Shown here: one piece after another, positions 30,455 to 39,823 of the stretch | Layout of the letters: every line of letters starts with the position of its first letter | Numbering within the stretch: the stretch's first letter is position 1 | Assembly: GCA_002415085.1 (NCBI GenBank) | Contig: DIBV01000003.1 | Span: 205,225-269,224 of the forward strand | DNA length: 64,000 nucleotides | Direction: 5' to 3' | Origin: Arsukibacterium sp. UBA5043 | Lineage (GTDB): Bacteria > Pseudomonadota > Gammaproteobacteria > Enterobacterales > Alteromonadaceae | Made by a program: the position numbers and the translations under genes | The notes under the pieces: generated by a model | The model's database searches: none | What the model saw: only the letters and a program-made list of their open reading frames with translations | Told to the model about the DNA's origin: nothing

Positions 30455-31489
30455 ATGATGCAACGCGTTTATTCTTTTTCGTTTGTCTGGTTGCTTGGCA
30501 TAAGTTTATGGTTGGCTGGTTGCACACCTGAAACGCAGTTACCGCAAGAGCAGGTATTACAGGGCAGCACTATGGGTACTACCTATAGTGTAAAGTTTTT
30601 CAGTGATCTGCCTGTTGATCAACAAAGGTTACAGCAGCAGATGGAACAGGAGCTGGAACTGATTAACGACTTGATGTCGACCTACCGGCCCACATCTGAA
30701 TTGATGCGCTTTAATCAGCAACAGACAACAGAACCTTTCACGCTGAGTGAACAAACAGCCAAAGTTATTGCCGAAGCAATAAGGATAGGGCTGCAAACTG
30801 ATGGCGTACTGGATATTACCGTAGGGCCGCTGGTTGAGAAATGGGGCTTTGGTGCTAATGGCCGGATTACTGAACGTCCTGCCCCAGAGGCGCTCAATGC
30901 GCTGCAGGATTTTGTAGGGTTGGATAAAATCAGCCTTAGCCAACAGCATTTAACAAAAAAGGATAGTCGGGTCGCACTGGATTTATCAACAATAGCCAAA
31001 GGATACGGTGTTGATCGCCTGGCAGAAATTCTCGTGGCGAACCATGTGACCGATTATCTGGTCGATATTGGTGGTGAAATGCGGGTAAGTGGCAGTAAAC
31101 CCGGCCGGGAATGGCGGGTGGCCATTGAAAAGCCAGTGGCTGGCCAGCGGGCGCTGCAAAGGGTCCTTAGGCCTGGCAATATGGCGGTAGCCACGTCGGG
31201 TGATTACCGCAATTATTTTGAGCAGGACGGCGTTCGTTACTCTCATCTGATTGATCCGCGAACCGCTGAGCCTATTGCGCACCGGACGGTATCAAGTACC
31301 GTTATACACCCCAGTAGTATGACGGCAGATGGTTATGCGACCGCGTTACATATTATGAGTGCAGAGGAAGCGCTGCAATTTGCTAATCAGCACCAGCTTG
31401 CTGCACTGATTATTGTAAAAACTGACGAGGGCTTTACCGAGTGGGTAAGCGACGCGTTTAAACCTTATTTAGTTGACGAGGAGAGGTAA
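30455..31489 (+). CDS. apbE: FAD:protein FMN transferase (flavin transferase) ApbE
   Basis: 344 residues from the ATG at 30455, with lipobox LWLAGC, so a periplasmic lipoprotein. ApbE attaches FMN to the threonines of NqrB and NqrC. Seen are QGSTMGTTYSVKF, the DLSTIAKGYGVDRLAE segment and DIGGEMRVSG, all family hallmarks, and HLIDPRTAEPI. Position directly after nqrF fits this role. Confidence 0.96.
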   Translation: MMQRVYSFSFVWLLGISLWLAGCTPETQLPQEQVLQGSTMGTTYSVKFFSDLPVDQQRLQQQMEQELELINDLMSTYRPTSELMRFNQQQTTEPFTLSEQTAKVIAEAIRIGLQTDGVLDITVGPLVEKWGFGANGRITERPAPEALNALQDFVGLDKISLSQQHLTKKDSRVALDLSTIAKGYGVDRLAEILVANHVTDYLVDIGGEMRVSGSKPGREWRVAIEKPVAGQRALQRVLRPGNMAVATSGDYRNYFEQDGVRYSHLIDPRTAEPIAHRTVSSTVIHPSSMTADGYATALHIMSAEEALQFANQHQLAALIIVKTDEGFTEWVSDAFKPYLVDEER

Positions 31490-31492
31490 GTA

Positions 31493-31705
31493 ATGGCAGT
31501 TTTTCTTTTTACCTTTGGATTGTTTCTGGTGGTGGTTCTGGCCATGGCCATTGGTTTTGTGGTGCAGCGGAAAACCCTGGCCGGCAGTTGTGGCGGCCTT
31601 GGCGCATTAAATATTGCCAAAGCATGTGATTGTGATACACCCTGTGAGAAAAGACAAAAGCGCCTGGATAAAGAAAAATTCTGGCAGGATAATAAAATCA
31701 TCTGA
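31493..31705 (+). CDS. nqrM: Nqr maturation factor NqrM
   Basis: 70 residues: one membrane helix (about 4-24) and a cysteine-rich cytoplasmic tail (SCGG, ACDCDTPC) matching the NqrM/DUF539 family. NqrM is needed to assemble the NqrD/E iron centre. It starts three bases after apbE, as in Vibrio-type nqr loci. Confidence 0.95.
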   Translation: MAVFLFTFGLFLVVVLAMAIGFVVQRKTLAGSCGGLGALNIAKACDCDTPCEKRQKRLDKEKFWQDNKII

Positions 31706-31808
31706 ATTGTGGATCTGAGCGTATAGGTTAAGCTATTACACAGAGCAGGCTATGGCGACCGCTAACAGCCTGCAATTTGTTTAACATTTCACGCTAAGGA
31801 TAACAACC

Positions 31809-32672
31809 ATGTTCAGGTTACAACCTCTTACGCTGCTCCTGCTGCTGTTTTTAAGCTTGCCGGCATTAGCTAACCGTTTTGCCAACGTCGAGATAAACGC
31901 CACACCTCTGGCCGATAATCTGTATATGCTGACTGGCTCAGGTGGCAATATGGCGGCGCTGGTGACGGCTAACCAAGTGATACTCATTGATGCCCAGTAT
32001 GCCGAGCTGGCAGATAAAATAAACGCCAAGCTGGCAGAGCTCAGCGACGGCAAAACGCTTGGTACCCTGATTAATACCCATATGCATGGCGATCATGTCA
32101 ATGGCAACAGCGCGTTAATGCCAACACGGATTATTGCCCACGCCAATGTGCTCAAGCGCTTAACTGCCGATGCATCATTTCCCCGCTCTGGTTTACCTAC
32201 CGAAACCTTTACTAAGCAACTCAATTTGAATCTCAATGGCCAGGCACTGCGGTTAGAATATTTACCGCCCAGCCACACCGATGGCGATATTATTGTCTGG
32301 TTTGAAGGTAAAAATGTCGTGCATATGGGTGATATGCTGTTTGAAGGGCGCTTTCCTTTTATTGACTTAAATAATGGTGGTTCGGTACGCGGGTATATCG
32401 CCAACGTGGCCTATGTCATAAACCAGATAGATGACGAAACTAAAGTGGTCCCGGGCCATGGCCAGCTGACGGATAAAGCAGGGCTGCAACGCTTTCACCA
32501 GATGATGGTGGCAACTCTGGCGCAGGTAGAACAGCAGCAGGCAAAAGGCTTAAGCAACGAGCAAATTATCGCTGCCGGGCTGGGTGAGCAATGGAAAAAC
32601 TGGCACTGGAATTTTATTACTGAGGAGCGCTGGATTACTACCTTGTTACAGGCAGAACCGCTGACCCGCTAA
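31809..32672 (+). CDS. Secreted metallo-beta-lactamase-fold hydrolase
   Basis: 287 residues: signal peptide (1-21, ending LPALA) then an MBL domain with the zinc motif HMHGDH (91-96), SHTDGDIIVWF, a central GDMLFEGRFPFID and late PGHG. Periplasmic. Activity is unknown: the fold covers cyclases, lactonases, quinoprotein-linked hydrolases and beta-lactamases, and the sequence is not close enough to any resistance enzyme that I recognise. Single-gene unit. Confidence 0.8.
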   Translation: MFRLQPLTLLLLLFLSLPALANRFANVEINATPLADNLYMLTGSGGNMAALVTANQVILIDAQYAELADKINAKLAELSDGKTLGTLINTHMHGDHVNGNSALMPTRIIAHANVLKRLTADASFPRSGLPTETFTKQLNLNLNGQALRLEYLPPSHTDGDIIVWFEGKNVVHMGDMLFEGRFPFIDLNNGGSVRGYIANVAYVINQIDDETKVVPGHGQLTDKAGLQRFHQMMVATLAQVEQQQAKGLSNEQIIAAGLGEQWKNWHWNFITEERWITTLLQAEPLTR

Positions 32673-32696
32673 GGGGTTGGTTAGCTGCCGCGTTAT

Positions 32697-32733
32697 CGCG
32701 TGTCGCCAGCGTTATTCACCCTGGCGACACGCG
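32697..32733. terminator. Long GC-rich hairpin between convergent MBL and dbpA genes
   Basis: CGCGTGTCGCCAG (32697-32709) pairs perfectly with CTGGCGACACGCG (32721-32733) around an 11-base loop. No T-run is obvious, but placement between two convergent genes suggests a shared terminator or 3'-end stabiliser. Confidence 0.65.
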
Positions 32734-32778
32734 CAAGTCTCATACCTTAAGCCCCAAGCCATTGCACGGGCAAGCAGC

Positions 32779-34158
32779 TTATAAACGCCATACCCGGTAC
32801 TTTTTACCCTTCATTTTGCCATCGTTCAGCAGCGTCAATGCCTGTTTTGCCACCCTACGGCTAACAGCAACAAAAGCCACAGTGTCTAACATTTGTATTT
32901 TACCAATATCAGCAAACACAATCTGGGCACTGCTGGTCAGCGCGCCAACAATGTCACCCGGCCGCAGCTTATGTTTTTTACCGCCATCAATTTGCAGAGT
33001 CTGCATCGCAGGCTCAGGCAAGGCTTGCGCCAATACTGACTCGCTGGGCAAGGGCAGGGCATCTATTTCCAGCTCCAGTTGTCCGGCCAGCGCGCTGAGC
33101 TTGGCGCCATCATCCGGGCTCAGCAATGAACACGCCAGGCCACTGTTGCCGGCACGACCCGTGCGGCCAATCCGGTGGGTATGGGTGGCGACATCATGTG
33201 CCAGCTGGTAATTAATCACTAAATCCAGTTTATCGATATCCAGGCCTCGGGCTGCAACATCCGTGGCCACTAACACGCTCACACTATTGTTACTGAACTT
33301 AAGTAACGCATGCTCGCGGTCGCGTTGTTCTAAATCGCCGTGTAAGGCCATCACACTGACACCAGCGAGCTTTAAGGTATCAGCCAGTTCCTGTGTTTCC
33401 CGCTTGGTATTGCAAAATACCACCGTGCTGGAAGGCTGAAACCGGTGGAGCAGCAGTTTAACGGCGTCGCTGCGCCTGGTGCCATCCAATTGATAGAACT
33501 GCTGTTCAATACTGCTTTGGGTATGTGGGCTGGTCACGGTAACCGTAACCGGGTTTTGCATAATACTGTCAGCTATCTGGCGCACAGCCTTATCAAAGGT
33601 GGCACTAAATAGCAGGGTTTGGCGCTCAGTTGGAACATTTGCCAGAATAGCGTTCAGCGCATCAGCAAAGCCCATCTCAAGCATCCGGTCTGCTTCATCC
33701 AGCACTAAGGTGGTTAATTCAGTCAAATCCAGTCGTTGCTGCTGCAGATGATCCAGCACCCGACCTGGTGTGCCAACAATAATATGGGCGCCATGTTCCA
33801 GTGACACAATCTGGCTGCGACTGGGCACACCACCACATAGGGTTAATACTTTAATATTATGAATATTGCGGGCGAGTTTACGAATTTCGGCGGCAACCTG
33901 CTCAGCCAGCTCCCGGGTGGGGCAAAGTACCAGTGTTTGAATTCGGTAGCGTTTGACATCCAGTTTGGCCAGCAGCCCCAAGGCAAAGGCCGCTGTTTTA
34001 CCAGAGCCGGTTTTCGCCTGGGCAATCACATCTTTACCGTCGAGTATTGCAGGCAAGCTTTGTGCCTGCACGGCGGTCATCTGGTGATATTCAAGGCTGG
34101 TTAAGCATTCAAGTAAAGGTGTTGGCAAGGCCAGTTGGCTAAAAGCGAGATCGGACAC
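32779..34158 (-). CDS. dbpA: ATP-dependent RNA helicase DbpA
   Basis: 459 residues with DEAD-box motifs in order: Q motif, AKTGSGKTAAF, PTRELAEQV, DEAD, SAT, and HRIGRTGRAG. The C-terminal 75 residues, including KLRPGDIVGALT and GKMKGKKYRVWRL, form the DbpA RNA-binding domain that recognises 23S rRNA hairpin 92. Acts in 50S assembly. Single gene, transcribed toward the MBL gene. Confidence 0.95.
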   Translation of the reverse strand: MSDLAFSQLALPTPLLECLTSLEYHQMTAVQAQSLPAILDGKDVIAQAKTGSGKTAAFALGLLAKLDVKRYRIQTLVLCPTRELAEQVAAEIRKLARNIHNIKVLTLCGGVPSRSQIVSLEHGAHIIVGTPGRVLDHLQQQRLDLTELTTLVLDEADRMLEMGFADALNAILANVPTERQTLLFSATFDKAVRQIADSIMQNPVTVTVTSPHTQSSIEQQFYQLDGTRRSDAVKLLLHRFQPSSTVVFCNTKRETQELADTLKLAGVSVMALHGDLEQRDREHALLKFSNNSVSVLVATDVAARGLDIDKLDLVINYQLAHDVATHTHRIGRTGRAGNSGLACSLLSPDDGAKLSALAGQLELEIDALPLPSESVLAQALPEPAMQTLQIDGGKKHKLRPGDIVGALTSSAQIVFADIGKIQMLDTVAFVAVSRRVAKQALTLLNDGKMKGKKYRVWRL

Positions 34159-34247
34159 AATGAAATCCTGTAACTAAAAAACAGGACGCCGCCTGCAAGG
34201 GGGCGGCATTATAGCAGATGTGATTGGAGCATGTTGACGTTTTGTAC

Positions 34248-34679
34248 TTACGCTTTATTTTCAATCCGGTTGTCGCTGACGGCTTCATCCTGTTGTTCAG
34301 TTTTTGTCAGACTGATTACCTGGTCTTGCGAAGTGCGATGGGTTTCGCCTATAAAGCTGCCACCACGCTCAATACATAAATCGTCGCTATGAATAATACC
34401 CAGGGCTTTACCCTGCGGCAGAATTTCTACCGTGTTGGCAAACAGCTCGCCGTCAAACAAACCATTAATGATCACTTTATCAGCGGTTACTTGTGCCTTA
34501 ACCCGACCAGCTGCACTGATAATTAACGTTTTTTCACTGGTGATTACGCCTTCGACGTAACCATCTACCTGCATATCGCAACTTAATCGGAGGCTTCCGA
34601 TAATTGAGCATCCCGCAGCGATGACAGTTGTAGTTGTGTGCTTGCTTTGGTTTGCAGCATCGTTACTAAAGAATCCCAT
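34248..34679 (-). CDS. Bactofilin (BacA/CcmA family cytoskeletal protein)
   Basis: 143 residues. The core TTTTVIAAGCSIIGSL ... DGYVEGVI ... GRVKAQVTADKVIINGLFDGELFA is the beta-helical DUF583 repeat region, flanked by short disordered ends. Bactofilins polymerise on the membrane and scaffold peptidoglycan enzymes. The first 97 bases overlap the 3' end of the M23 peptidase gene in another frame, and because core residues are inside the overlap a later start would damage the domain. The pairing with an M23 peptidase is a known theme (for example CcmA-Csd1). Confidence 0.85.
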   Translation of the reverse strand: MGFFSNDAANQSKHTTTTVIAAGCSIIGSLRLSCDMQVDGYVEGVITSEKTLIISAAGRVKAQVTADKVIINGLFDGELFANTVEILPQGKALGIIHSDDLCIERGGSFIGETHRTSQDQVISLTKTEQQDEAVSDNRIENKA

Positions 34680-35533
34680 TTAATGCTCCGTTCTTTTTCA
34701 AATACCAGATCAAAATTATTCGCGTCCCAATCCATAAAGCTCTGTGGGTTAAGTGACCGGTCTAAAAAGTGTATTTCATAATGTAAATGCGGCGCGGTAG
34801 AGTTGCCGGTATTGCCTGAAGTGGCGATCAGTTGTCCTTTGTGTACAAACAGACCATTGGCGACTTTAAACTCGTCCAGATGAGCATATAACGTGGTAAA
34901 TCCAAAAGCGTGGCGTATTTTCAATAAATTGCCATAGCCATTTTTACTCGGCCGCACAACTTCGACTACACCATCTGCCGGTGCATAAATAGGGGTGCCA
35001 CGGTTAGCGGATAAATCGATACCATTGTGATGCTGTTGCTTACCCATGATGGGGTGGGTGCGCACACCAAAGCGCGAGGAGCGACGACGAAACTCCAGCG
35101 GTGAGCCATTGGGCACCAATTGTAACATCGCCATTTTTGCACTGGAGTTTACCGTAGCGGTATCGAGCCTGGCTTCCAGATCTTGCGGAAACTGTTGTTC
35201 CAGCCCGAGGGTCAGTTCAATTTCTCCCAGCCGGTTGCTAACCTGCAGCATCTCATCCTGCTTAATGGCCAGCTCTTGCTCAAGTTGCTCCCGGGTCTGA
35301 CTGAGTTCAGTGATTTCCGCTGCAAGCTGCTCAGCCTGAATAGCTAATTGCTGTTGCTGGCTTTTGGTATGATCGACCGTTTTTAACAAATAATCGATAA
35401 GGGCAGCAGTAATAATAACGGTAAATAAAATTAACCATAAACTGATAACCGCATTGCGCTTAAACAGCTTGCTGATGCTAAAGTGGCGGGTACCATTGAT
35501 GCTCGATACCGAGATAATAATGCGATCTTTCAT
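34583..35533 (-). CDS. Membrane-anchored M23 family metallopeptidase
   Basis: 316 residues: one N-terminal membrane helix (about 30-50), a coiled coil rich in Gln/Glu (about 55-105) and a LytM/M23 domain with zinc residues in HHNGIDL and HLHYEIHF plus GVVEVVRPSKNGYG. M23 enzymes cut peptidoglycan cross-bridges or regulate amidases. The His and Asp ligands look intact. Overlap and co-direction with the bactofilin gene suggest a shape-determining pair. Confidence 0.88.
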   Translation of the reverse strand: MKDRIIISVSSINGTRHFSISKLFKRNAVISLWLILFTVIITAALIDYLLKTVDHTKSQQQQLAIQAEQLAAEITELSQTREQLEQELAIKQDEMLQVSNRLGEIELTLGLEQQFPQDLEARLDTATVNSSAKMAMLQLVPNGSPLEFRRRSSRFGVRTHPIMGKQQHHNGIDLSANRGTPIYAPADGVVEVVRPSKNGYGNLLKIRHAFGFTTLYAHLDEFKVANGLFVHKGQLIATSGNTGNSTAPHLHYEIHFLDRSLNPQSFMDWDANNFDLVFEKERSIKWDSLVTMLQTKASTQLQLSSLRDAQLSEASD

Positions 35534-35632
35534 CTGATATAACAGCTTTTACAATGGTTGAAAACAGAATAAGCGGTCAAAATAGGGTGCTTTGTCGCTG
35601 CTGTCAAGGTTTTCGTCGCGAGCAGAAATGAC

Positions 35633-35659
35633 AAAACCGCAACCTAAGCTGCGGTTTTT
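35633..35659 (-). terminator. Intrinsic terminator of the SlyD-like gene
   Basis: AAAACCGCA and TGCGGTTTT form a nine-base stem around an eight-base loop, followed on the reverse strand by a T-rich tract. It lies about 30 bases past the slyD-like stop. Confidence 0.75.
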
Positions 35660-35670
35660 GTTGCTAACTG

Positions 35671-35692
35671 CATTAATGTTATAACATTAATG
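35671..35692. repeat. Perfect 22-base palindrome at the end of the SlyD-like gene
   Basis: CATTAATGTTA followed by its exact reverse complement. It covers the stop codon and the last codon of the gene. It is AT-rich and could form a hairpin upstream of the terminator, or be a protein-binding site. Confidence 0.7.
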
Positions 35693-36172
35693 ACTCTCGT
35701 CGCCTTCAATGCCATGAACATGGCCATGCGCTAATTCTTCTGCCGTTGCGTCACGTACTTTGAGTACTTCAACGTCAAACTTTAGTTCGATACCTGACAA
35801 CGGGTGGTTACCATCTACTACCACTTCTTCTTCCGTCACGTCCAGAATAATGACTGACTGCTCCCGACCATCTGGCCCGGCAGCACGAAAACGCATACCT
35901 GGTGCTACTTCCATGCCTTCAAACATGGTTTTAGGTACTGATTGCACCAGTTGATCATGGCGTTCACCGTAGGCGTCTGCAGGCGCAATCGTTGCGGTAA
36001 AGCTGTCACCGACCGTTTTGCCGGCTAAAGCCTGTTCCAGACCTGGAATTAATGCGCCATGGCCAAACAAAAATACCAAAGGCTCGCCATCAGCAGATGA
36101 ATCCAGTTTGTTACCTTCCGGATCGGTAACGGTATAATGCATGGCGACGACTTTGTCTTGTGAAATGGTCAT
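35687..36172 (-). CDS. slyD: FKBP-type peptidyl-prolyl isomerase, SlyD-like
   Basis: 161 residues with the SlyD arrangement: FKBP halves DPEGNKLDSSADGEPLVF and the FELK-like end, with the inserted chaperone flap (DAYGERHDQLVQSVPKTMF). The metal-binding tail is short (HGHVHGIEGDESH) compared with E. coli SlyD, so SlpA/SlyD group assignment is cautious. Likely a cytoplasmic chaperone/isomerase. Co-directional with ygfZ, ten bases apart. Confidence 0.85.
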   Translation of the reverse strand: MTISQDKVVAMHYTVTDPEGNKLDSSADGEPLVFLFGHGALIPGLEQALAGKTVGDSFTATIAPADAYGERHDQLVQSVPKTMFEGMEVAPGMRFRAAGPDGREQSVIILDVTEEEVVVDGNHPLSGIELKFDVEVLKVRDATAEELAHGHVHGIEGDESH

Positions 36173-36182
36173 GAAAACCTCT

Positions 36183-37154
36183 TTAACTTAAAGGATAAGG
36201 TAACGGCAGCAACTGCAGTGCCGGTGCACTGTCTGACTTCAACCGTAACGAGTCTGCCGGTGTTATATCATTAGGCAGTACGGCAATTAACCAGAGCTGG
36301 TTATTGATGTTGACTGCGTTAATAACCTGGCCCACCCGGCGCCAGTTGTCATTAAATTGTTGTTCGATATCACAGCCCGCTGCGGGCGCTTCATCGGTTT
36401 GCGCCTGCAAAATCCAGGCGGCACGCTTATTGCGGCCAAGATATTTCATCCGGGCTACTGTTTCCTGACCCAGATAACATCCTTTGGTAAAGCTGATGGC
36501 TGATACAGCCTGTAAGTTAAGCATTTGTGGCACAAACTCGCCAATCAGCGGTTGTTCCAGATAACACAGGCCATGCAAGATATGCTGCTTGAGCCACAGC
36601 GTAGGCGCCGCCAGCGGATAATCTTTGTCCAGCAACGCGATAGCATCACTTTTGGCAAGCACCAGCATATAATGCTGTGCTGCTAATTGCAGCACGGTGC
36701 CATCATTGTGGCGGCTAAGCCTACCATTGGCGCCGGGCAATTTAAAGCCAAGCTGACTTACCAGCGTGGCGGCTCCCTCTCCGCCAATCCCTAATATGGC
36801 GTAATTGTCGTGGCCGGCCGTAAAACTTACCTTGGAAAACACGCCAAACTTTTGCCATTGGTTTACCGAGGCGTTTAATTCATCCCGAAACGCGATAACC
36901 AGCAGTTCGTCGTCTTGCTGCAACAAATGAAACACCGACCAGGTTTTACCTTTGGCATCACAATGGGCGCCACGCAAAAAATGTTGCTCATCGAGCTGAT
37001 CAATGTCGCAGGTGGTTTGGCTCTGTAAATATTTGCGGTTATCTGTACCACCGACCCTGACAACGTCAAACGCAGGCAGGGGGGCTATAAATGCCCCCTG
37101 AACCTGATTGGATAGTTGGCCGTAACTCTTTGCAGTTAACCAGGATGTATGCAT
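36183..37154 (-). CDS. ygfZ: tRNA-modifying protein YgfZ (folate-binding, Fe-S linked)
   Basis: 323 residues with the family signature KGCYLGQETVARMKYLGRNKR near residue 225 and the GCV-T-like fold. YgfZ is a folate-dependent protein that helps maintain Fe-S enzymes such as MiaB. Divergent from sdhE, with which it is linked in many gammaproteobacteria; this supports both calls. Confidence 0.93.
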   Translation of the reverse strand: MHTSWLTAKSYGQLSNQVQGAFIAPLPAFDVVRVGGTDNRKYLQSQTTCDIDQLDEQHFLRGAHCDAKGKTWSVFHLLQQDDELLVIAFRDELNASVNQWQKFGVFSKVSFTAGHDNYAILGIGGEGAATLVSQLGFKLPGANGRLSRHNDGTVLQLAAQHYMLVLAKSDAIALLDKDYPLAAPTLWLKQHILHGLCYLEQPLIGEFVPQMLNLQAVSAISFTKGCYLGQETVARMKYLGRNKRAAWILQAQTDEAPAAGCDIEQQFNDNWRRVGQVINAVNINNQLWLIAVLPNDITPADSLRLKSDSAPALQLLPLPYPLS

Positions 37155-37291
37155 TGTTTATGTCACCAGAAGTATCACCAAAGCGAAGATAGTTGTAACA
37201 TTGGGGCTGCATTTAAAAGCTCAACCCCAAAGCGGCAGTTTTGTGAAAATGCCGTTATCTTTATCACTGTATCTGGCATTAAGGAATTTAA

Positions 37292-37543
37292 ATGACCGAG
37301 TTGATGATTAAACCGCGTCTGCGCTGGGCTTGCCGGCGCGGTATGCTGGAGTTGGATGTGTTGCTGGCACCCTTTGTTGAAGAGGGCTACGATGCATTGT
37401 CATTGCAGCAGAAAAAAGATTTTGAGCGATTACTGGCTGCTGATGACCCGGATTTGTTTGCCTGGTTTATGGGTCATGCCAAAGCGACTGATCCGGCACT
37501 GCATGCGCTGGTAAAAGTAATTCTTGACCGTGTCCGGGTGTAA
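37292..37543 (+). CDS. sdhE: FAD assembly factor SdhE
   Basis: 83 residues with the conserved RRGMLELD (RGxxE motif, which mediates flavinylation) and DDPDLFAWFMG. SdhE promotes covalent FAD attachment to succinate dehydrogenase and fumarate reductase. The stop lies inside the next gene, so the pair is coupled, as sdhE-ygfX usually is. Confidence 0.94.
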   Translation: MTELMIKPRLRWACRRGMLELDVLLAPFVEEGYDALSLQQKKDFERLLAADDPDLFAWFMGHAKATDPALHALVKVILDRVRV

Positions 37544-37967
37544 CGTCGCAATTCGTGGTTCAGTCTGGCGCCGGCGCGGTTTGCTGGCGCTGGCGTTTAT
37601 GCTGGTTTTAGTGTTTTTACTGCAGCCTTTGCCCGGCCTTGCCTTATGGTTGGCGAGCCCGTTACTTTTTTTAGTGTATTGGTATGGTGTTCGTTGTTAC
37701 CGGCAACCCCGGTTGGCGGCAGGATTAAGTTTGCAGGCAGACGGCCAGTTGCGCTGGTGGCAAAGTACCCTGCCTGGCGGAGCCCTGCGTGAAGGCTGTC
37801 TGGTCAGTGAGTTTGGCTTATTATTGCGCTGGCAAAGTGAGCATGCGCAGTTGCATCTGCACTGGTTGCTGGCCGACCAGCTAACTGCTACCGATTACCG
37901 GGCCCTGGCGCGACGGATAAATCAGTTTAACTGGCAATGCGCAGCAACAAAGCACGCTGATAAATAA
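37524..37967 (+). CDS. ygfX: YgfX-like membrane protein
   Basis: About 147 residues with two adjoining helices (about 17-50) then a soluble domain. Sequence is divergent, but position directly overlapping sdhE and the two-helix-plus-domain design fit YgfX (CptA). The start is TTG at 37524 or GTG at 37530; both overlap sdhE. Proposed roles for the family, including toxin action on cytoskeleton and sdhE-linked functions, are debated. Confidence 0.65.
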   Translation: MTVSGCNVAIRGSVWRRRGLLALAFMLVLVFLLQPLPGLALWLASPLLFLVYWYGVRCYRQPRLAAGLSLQADGQLRWWQSTLPGGALREGCLVSEFGLLLRWQSEHAQLHLHWLLADQLTATDYRALARRINQFNWQCAATKHADK

Positions 37968-38002
37968 GCCGGGAACCTGACCCCTCTGTGCAGCCACTGC
38001 TG

Positions 38003-39607
38003 TTATCCGTTTGGCGTCAGTACCGTTGGCACGCTGCTGCTTAACAACTCAGGGTAATCCAGATTGTAGTGCAAGCCGCGGCTTTCTTTGCGGGCCATCG
38101 CGCAGCGAATAATCAGTTCAGCTACCTGCGCCAGGTTACGCAGTTCCAGCAGATTATGACTGAGCCGGAAATGACTATAATAATCATGAATTTCAGATTG
38201 TAATAATTCAACCCGGTGCAAGGCGCGCTCCAGGCGCTTGTTGGTACGGACAATACCGACATAGTCCCACATAAAAAGCCGCAATTCGTGCCAGTTATGG
38301 GTGATGACAATTTCCTCGTCAGAATCACTTACCCGGCTTTCATCCCACGGGGCAATGTCAGCATAGTGAGTATCTGCCGACAACTGGCTTAATATATGTT
38401 TGGCGGCAGCCTGAGCAAACACCACACATTCGAGCAGTGAATTACTGGCCATCCGGTTAGCGCCGTGTAAACCGGTATAGGCAACCTCACCGATGGCATA
38501 CAAATTTTGCAGGTCTGTCTGGCCGTTAAGGTTGGTTAGCACGCCACCACAAGTGTAATGCGCCGCAGGCACCACCGGGATAGGTTGGCGGCTGATATCA
38601 ATGCCAACACTTAAGCACTTGGCATAAATCGTCGGAAAATGTTCAATAATGAAATCTTTTGGCTGATGGCTGATATCAAGATAAAGGCAATTGGCACCCA
38701 GCCGCTTCATTTCATAATCGATGGCCCTGGCGACGATATCGCGTGGTGCCAGTTCAGCGCGCTGATCAAATTCAGGCATAAACCGGCTGCCATCCGGGCG
38801 GCGCAGAAAAGCCCCTTCACCTCGCATCGCTTCTGAAATCAGAAAGTTCGGGGCATCAGGATGATACAAACTGGTCGGGTGAAACTGATTAAACTCCATA
38901 TTGGCCACGCGGCAACCCGCACGCCACGCCATAGCGATACCATCGCCACTGGCTACATCCGGGTTGCTGGTATAAAGATACACTTTACTGGCGCCACCTG
39001 TAGCCAGCGCGACAAAGTGGGCTTTGATGGTTTCTACTTTGGCGCGGGATTTGTTCCAGACGTAAGCGCCATAACAGCGCTTGGCATCTAAACCAATTTT
39101 GCTGCCATTGATTAAATCGATAGCGTTATAATTTTCCAGCAGCTGGATATTGGCATGTTGTTTTACCTGATCGACCAGTGTTATCTGAACTGCCTGGCCG
39201 GTCGCATCTGCGGCGTGCAAAATCCGGCGATGGCTATGACCTCCTTCCCGGGTCAAATGGTACTTTAAACTGCCATCGGTATCCTGATACTGGTCAAAGG
39301 GAACGCCCTGATCTATCAGCCACTGCATAGCCTCTTTGGCATGGCCTGCTGTATATTGCACGGTTGTTTCATCACATAAACCGGCACCGGCAATCAGAGT
39401 ATCGTTGACATGGGAGGCAATACTGTCATTTTCATCAAATACCGCGGCGATGCCCCCCTGAGCATACAAGGTAGACCCTTCGCGCAGCGGACCTTTGCTT
39501 AACACTAATACCCTGGCATGATCGGCTAACTGCAACGCTAAAGATAAACCGGCAGCGCCGCTGCCAATAATTAAAACGTCACAATGATATTCATTTTGTC
39601 GTGTCAT
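38003..39607 (-). CDS. nadB: L-aspartate oxidase
   Basis: 534 residues from the ATG at 39607, three codons after another ATG at 39616. FAD-binding motif [16 protein letters not shown] at the start, then [12 protein letters not shown], the catalytic segment HRRILHAAD, and MEFNQFHPT. NadB oxidises L-aspartate to iminoaspartate for NAD synthesis. Transcribed divergently from rpoE, the usual neighbour. Confidence 0.96.
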   Translation of the reverse strand: MTRQNEYHCDVLIIGSGAAGLSLALQLADHARVLVLSKGPLREGSTLYAQGGIAAVFDENDSIASHVNDTLIAGAGLCDETTVQYTAGHAKEAMQWLIDQGVPFDQYQDTDGSLKYHLTREGGHSHRRILHAADATGQAVQITLVDQVKQHANIQLLENYNAIDLINGSKIGLDAKRCYGAYVWNKSRAKVETIKAHFVALATGGASKVYLYTSNPDVASGDGIAMAWRAGCRVANMEFNQFHPTSLYHPDAPNFLISEAMRGEGAFLRRPDGSRFMPEFDQRAELAPRDIVARAIDYEMKRLGANCLYLDISHQPKDFIIEHFPTIYAKCLSVGIDISRQPIPVVPAAHYTCGGVLTNLNGQTDLQNLYAIGEVAYTGLHGANRMASNSLLECVVFAQAAAKHILSQLSADTHYADIAPWDESRVSDSDEEIVITHNWHELRLFMWDYVGIVRTNKRLERALHRVELLQSEIHDYYSHFRLSHNLLELRNLAQVAELIIRCAMARKESRGLHYNLDYPELLSSSVPTVLTPNG

Positions 39608-39726
39608 GCGATACACTTGTCCCAGTTAAGCCCCAATATCAGGGTAACCTTATGAGTTACCGCTGCAGTTACCCGACAGCATGGCTGTTGGATCAGCTTA
39701 TTGTAGCGGTTTTGGCATAATAAGCA

Positions 39727-39753
39727 GAACTATTTATTGTGGCCGTGGTCAGA
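39727..39753 (+). promoter_or_regulatory. Candidate sigma-E-type promoter of rpoE
   Basis: GAACT (39727-39731) and TCAGA (39749-39753) with 16 bases between GAACTA and TCAGA resemble the sigma-E consensus GAACTT-N16-TCNAA. It lies about 70 bases before the rpoE start, so sigma-E would drive its own operon, as in E. coli. Matches at the -35 and -10 are partial. Confidence 0.45.
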
Positions 39754-39823
39754 GCTTCGACGCCAGACAAGGGCCACTTATAATCGACAACCTATTAAGT
39801 ATTACAGGGGACAGGCTCCCAGA

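Noticed and set aside
31809-32672. Acquired carbapenemase
   Set aside because: The zinc motif is general to the MBL fold; there is no close likeness to known resistance enzymes and the locus is not mobile.
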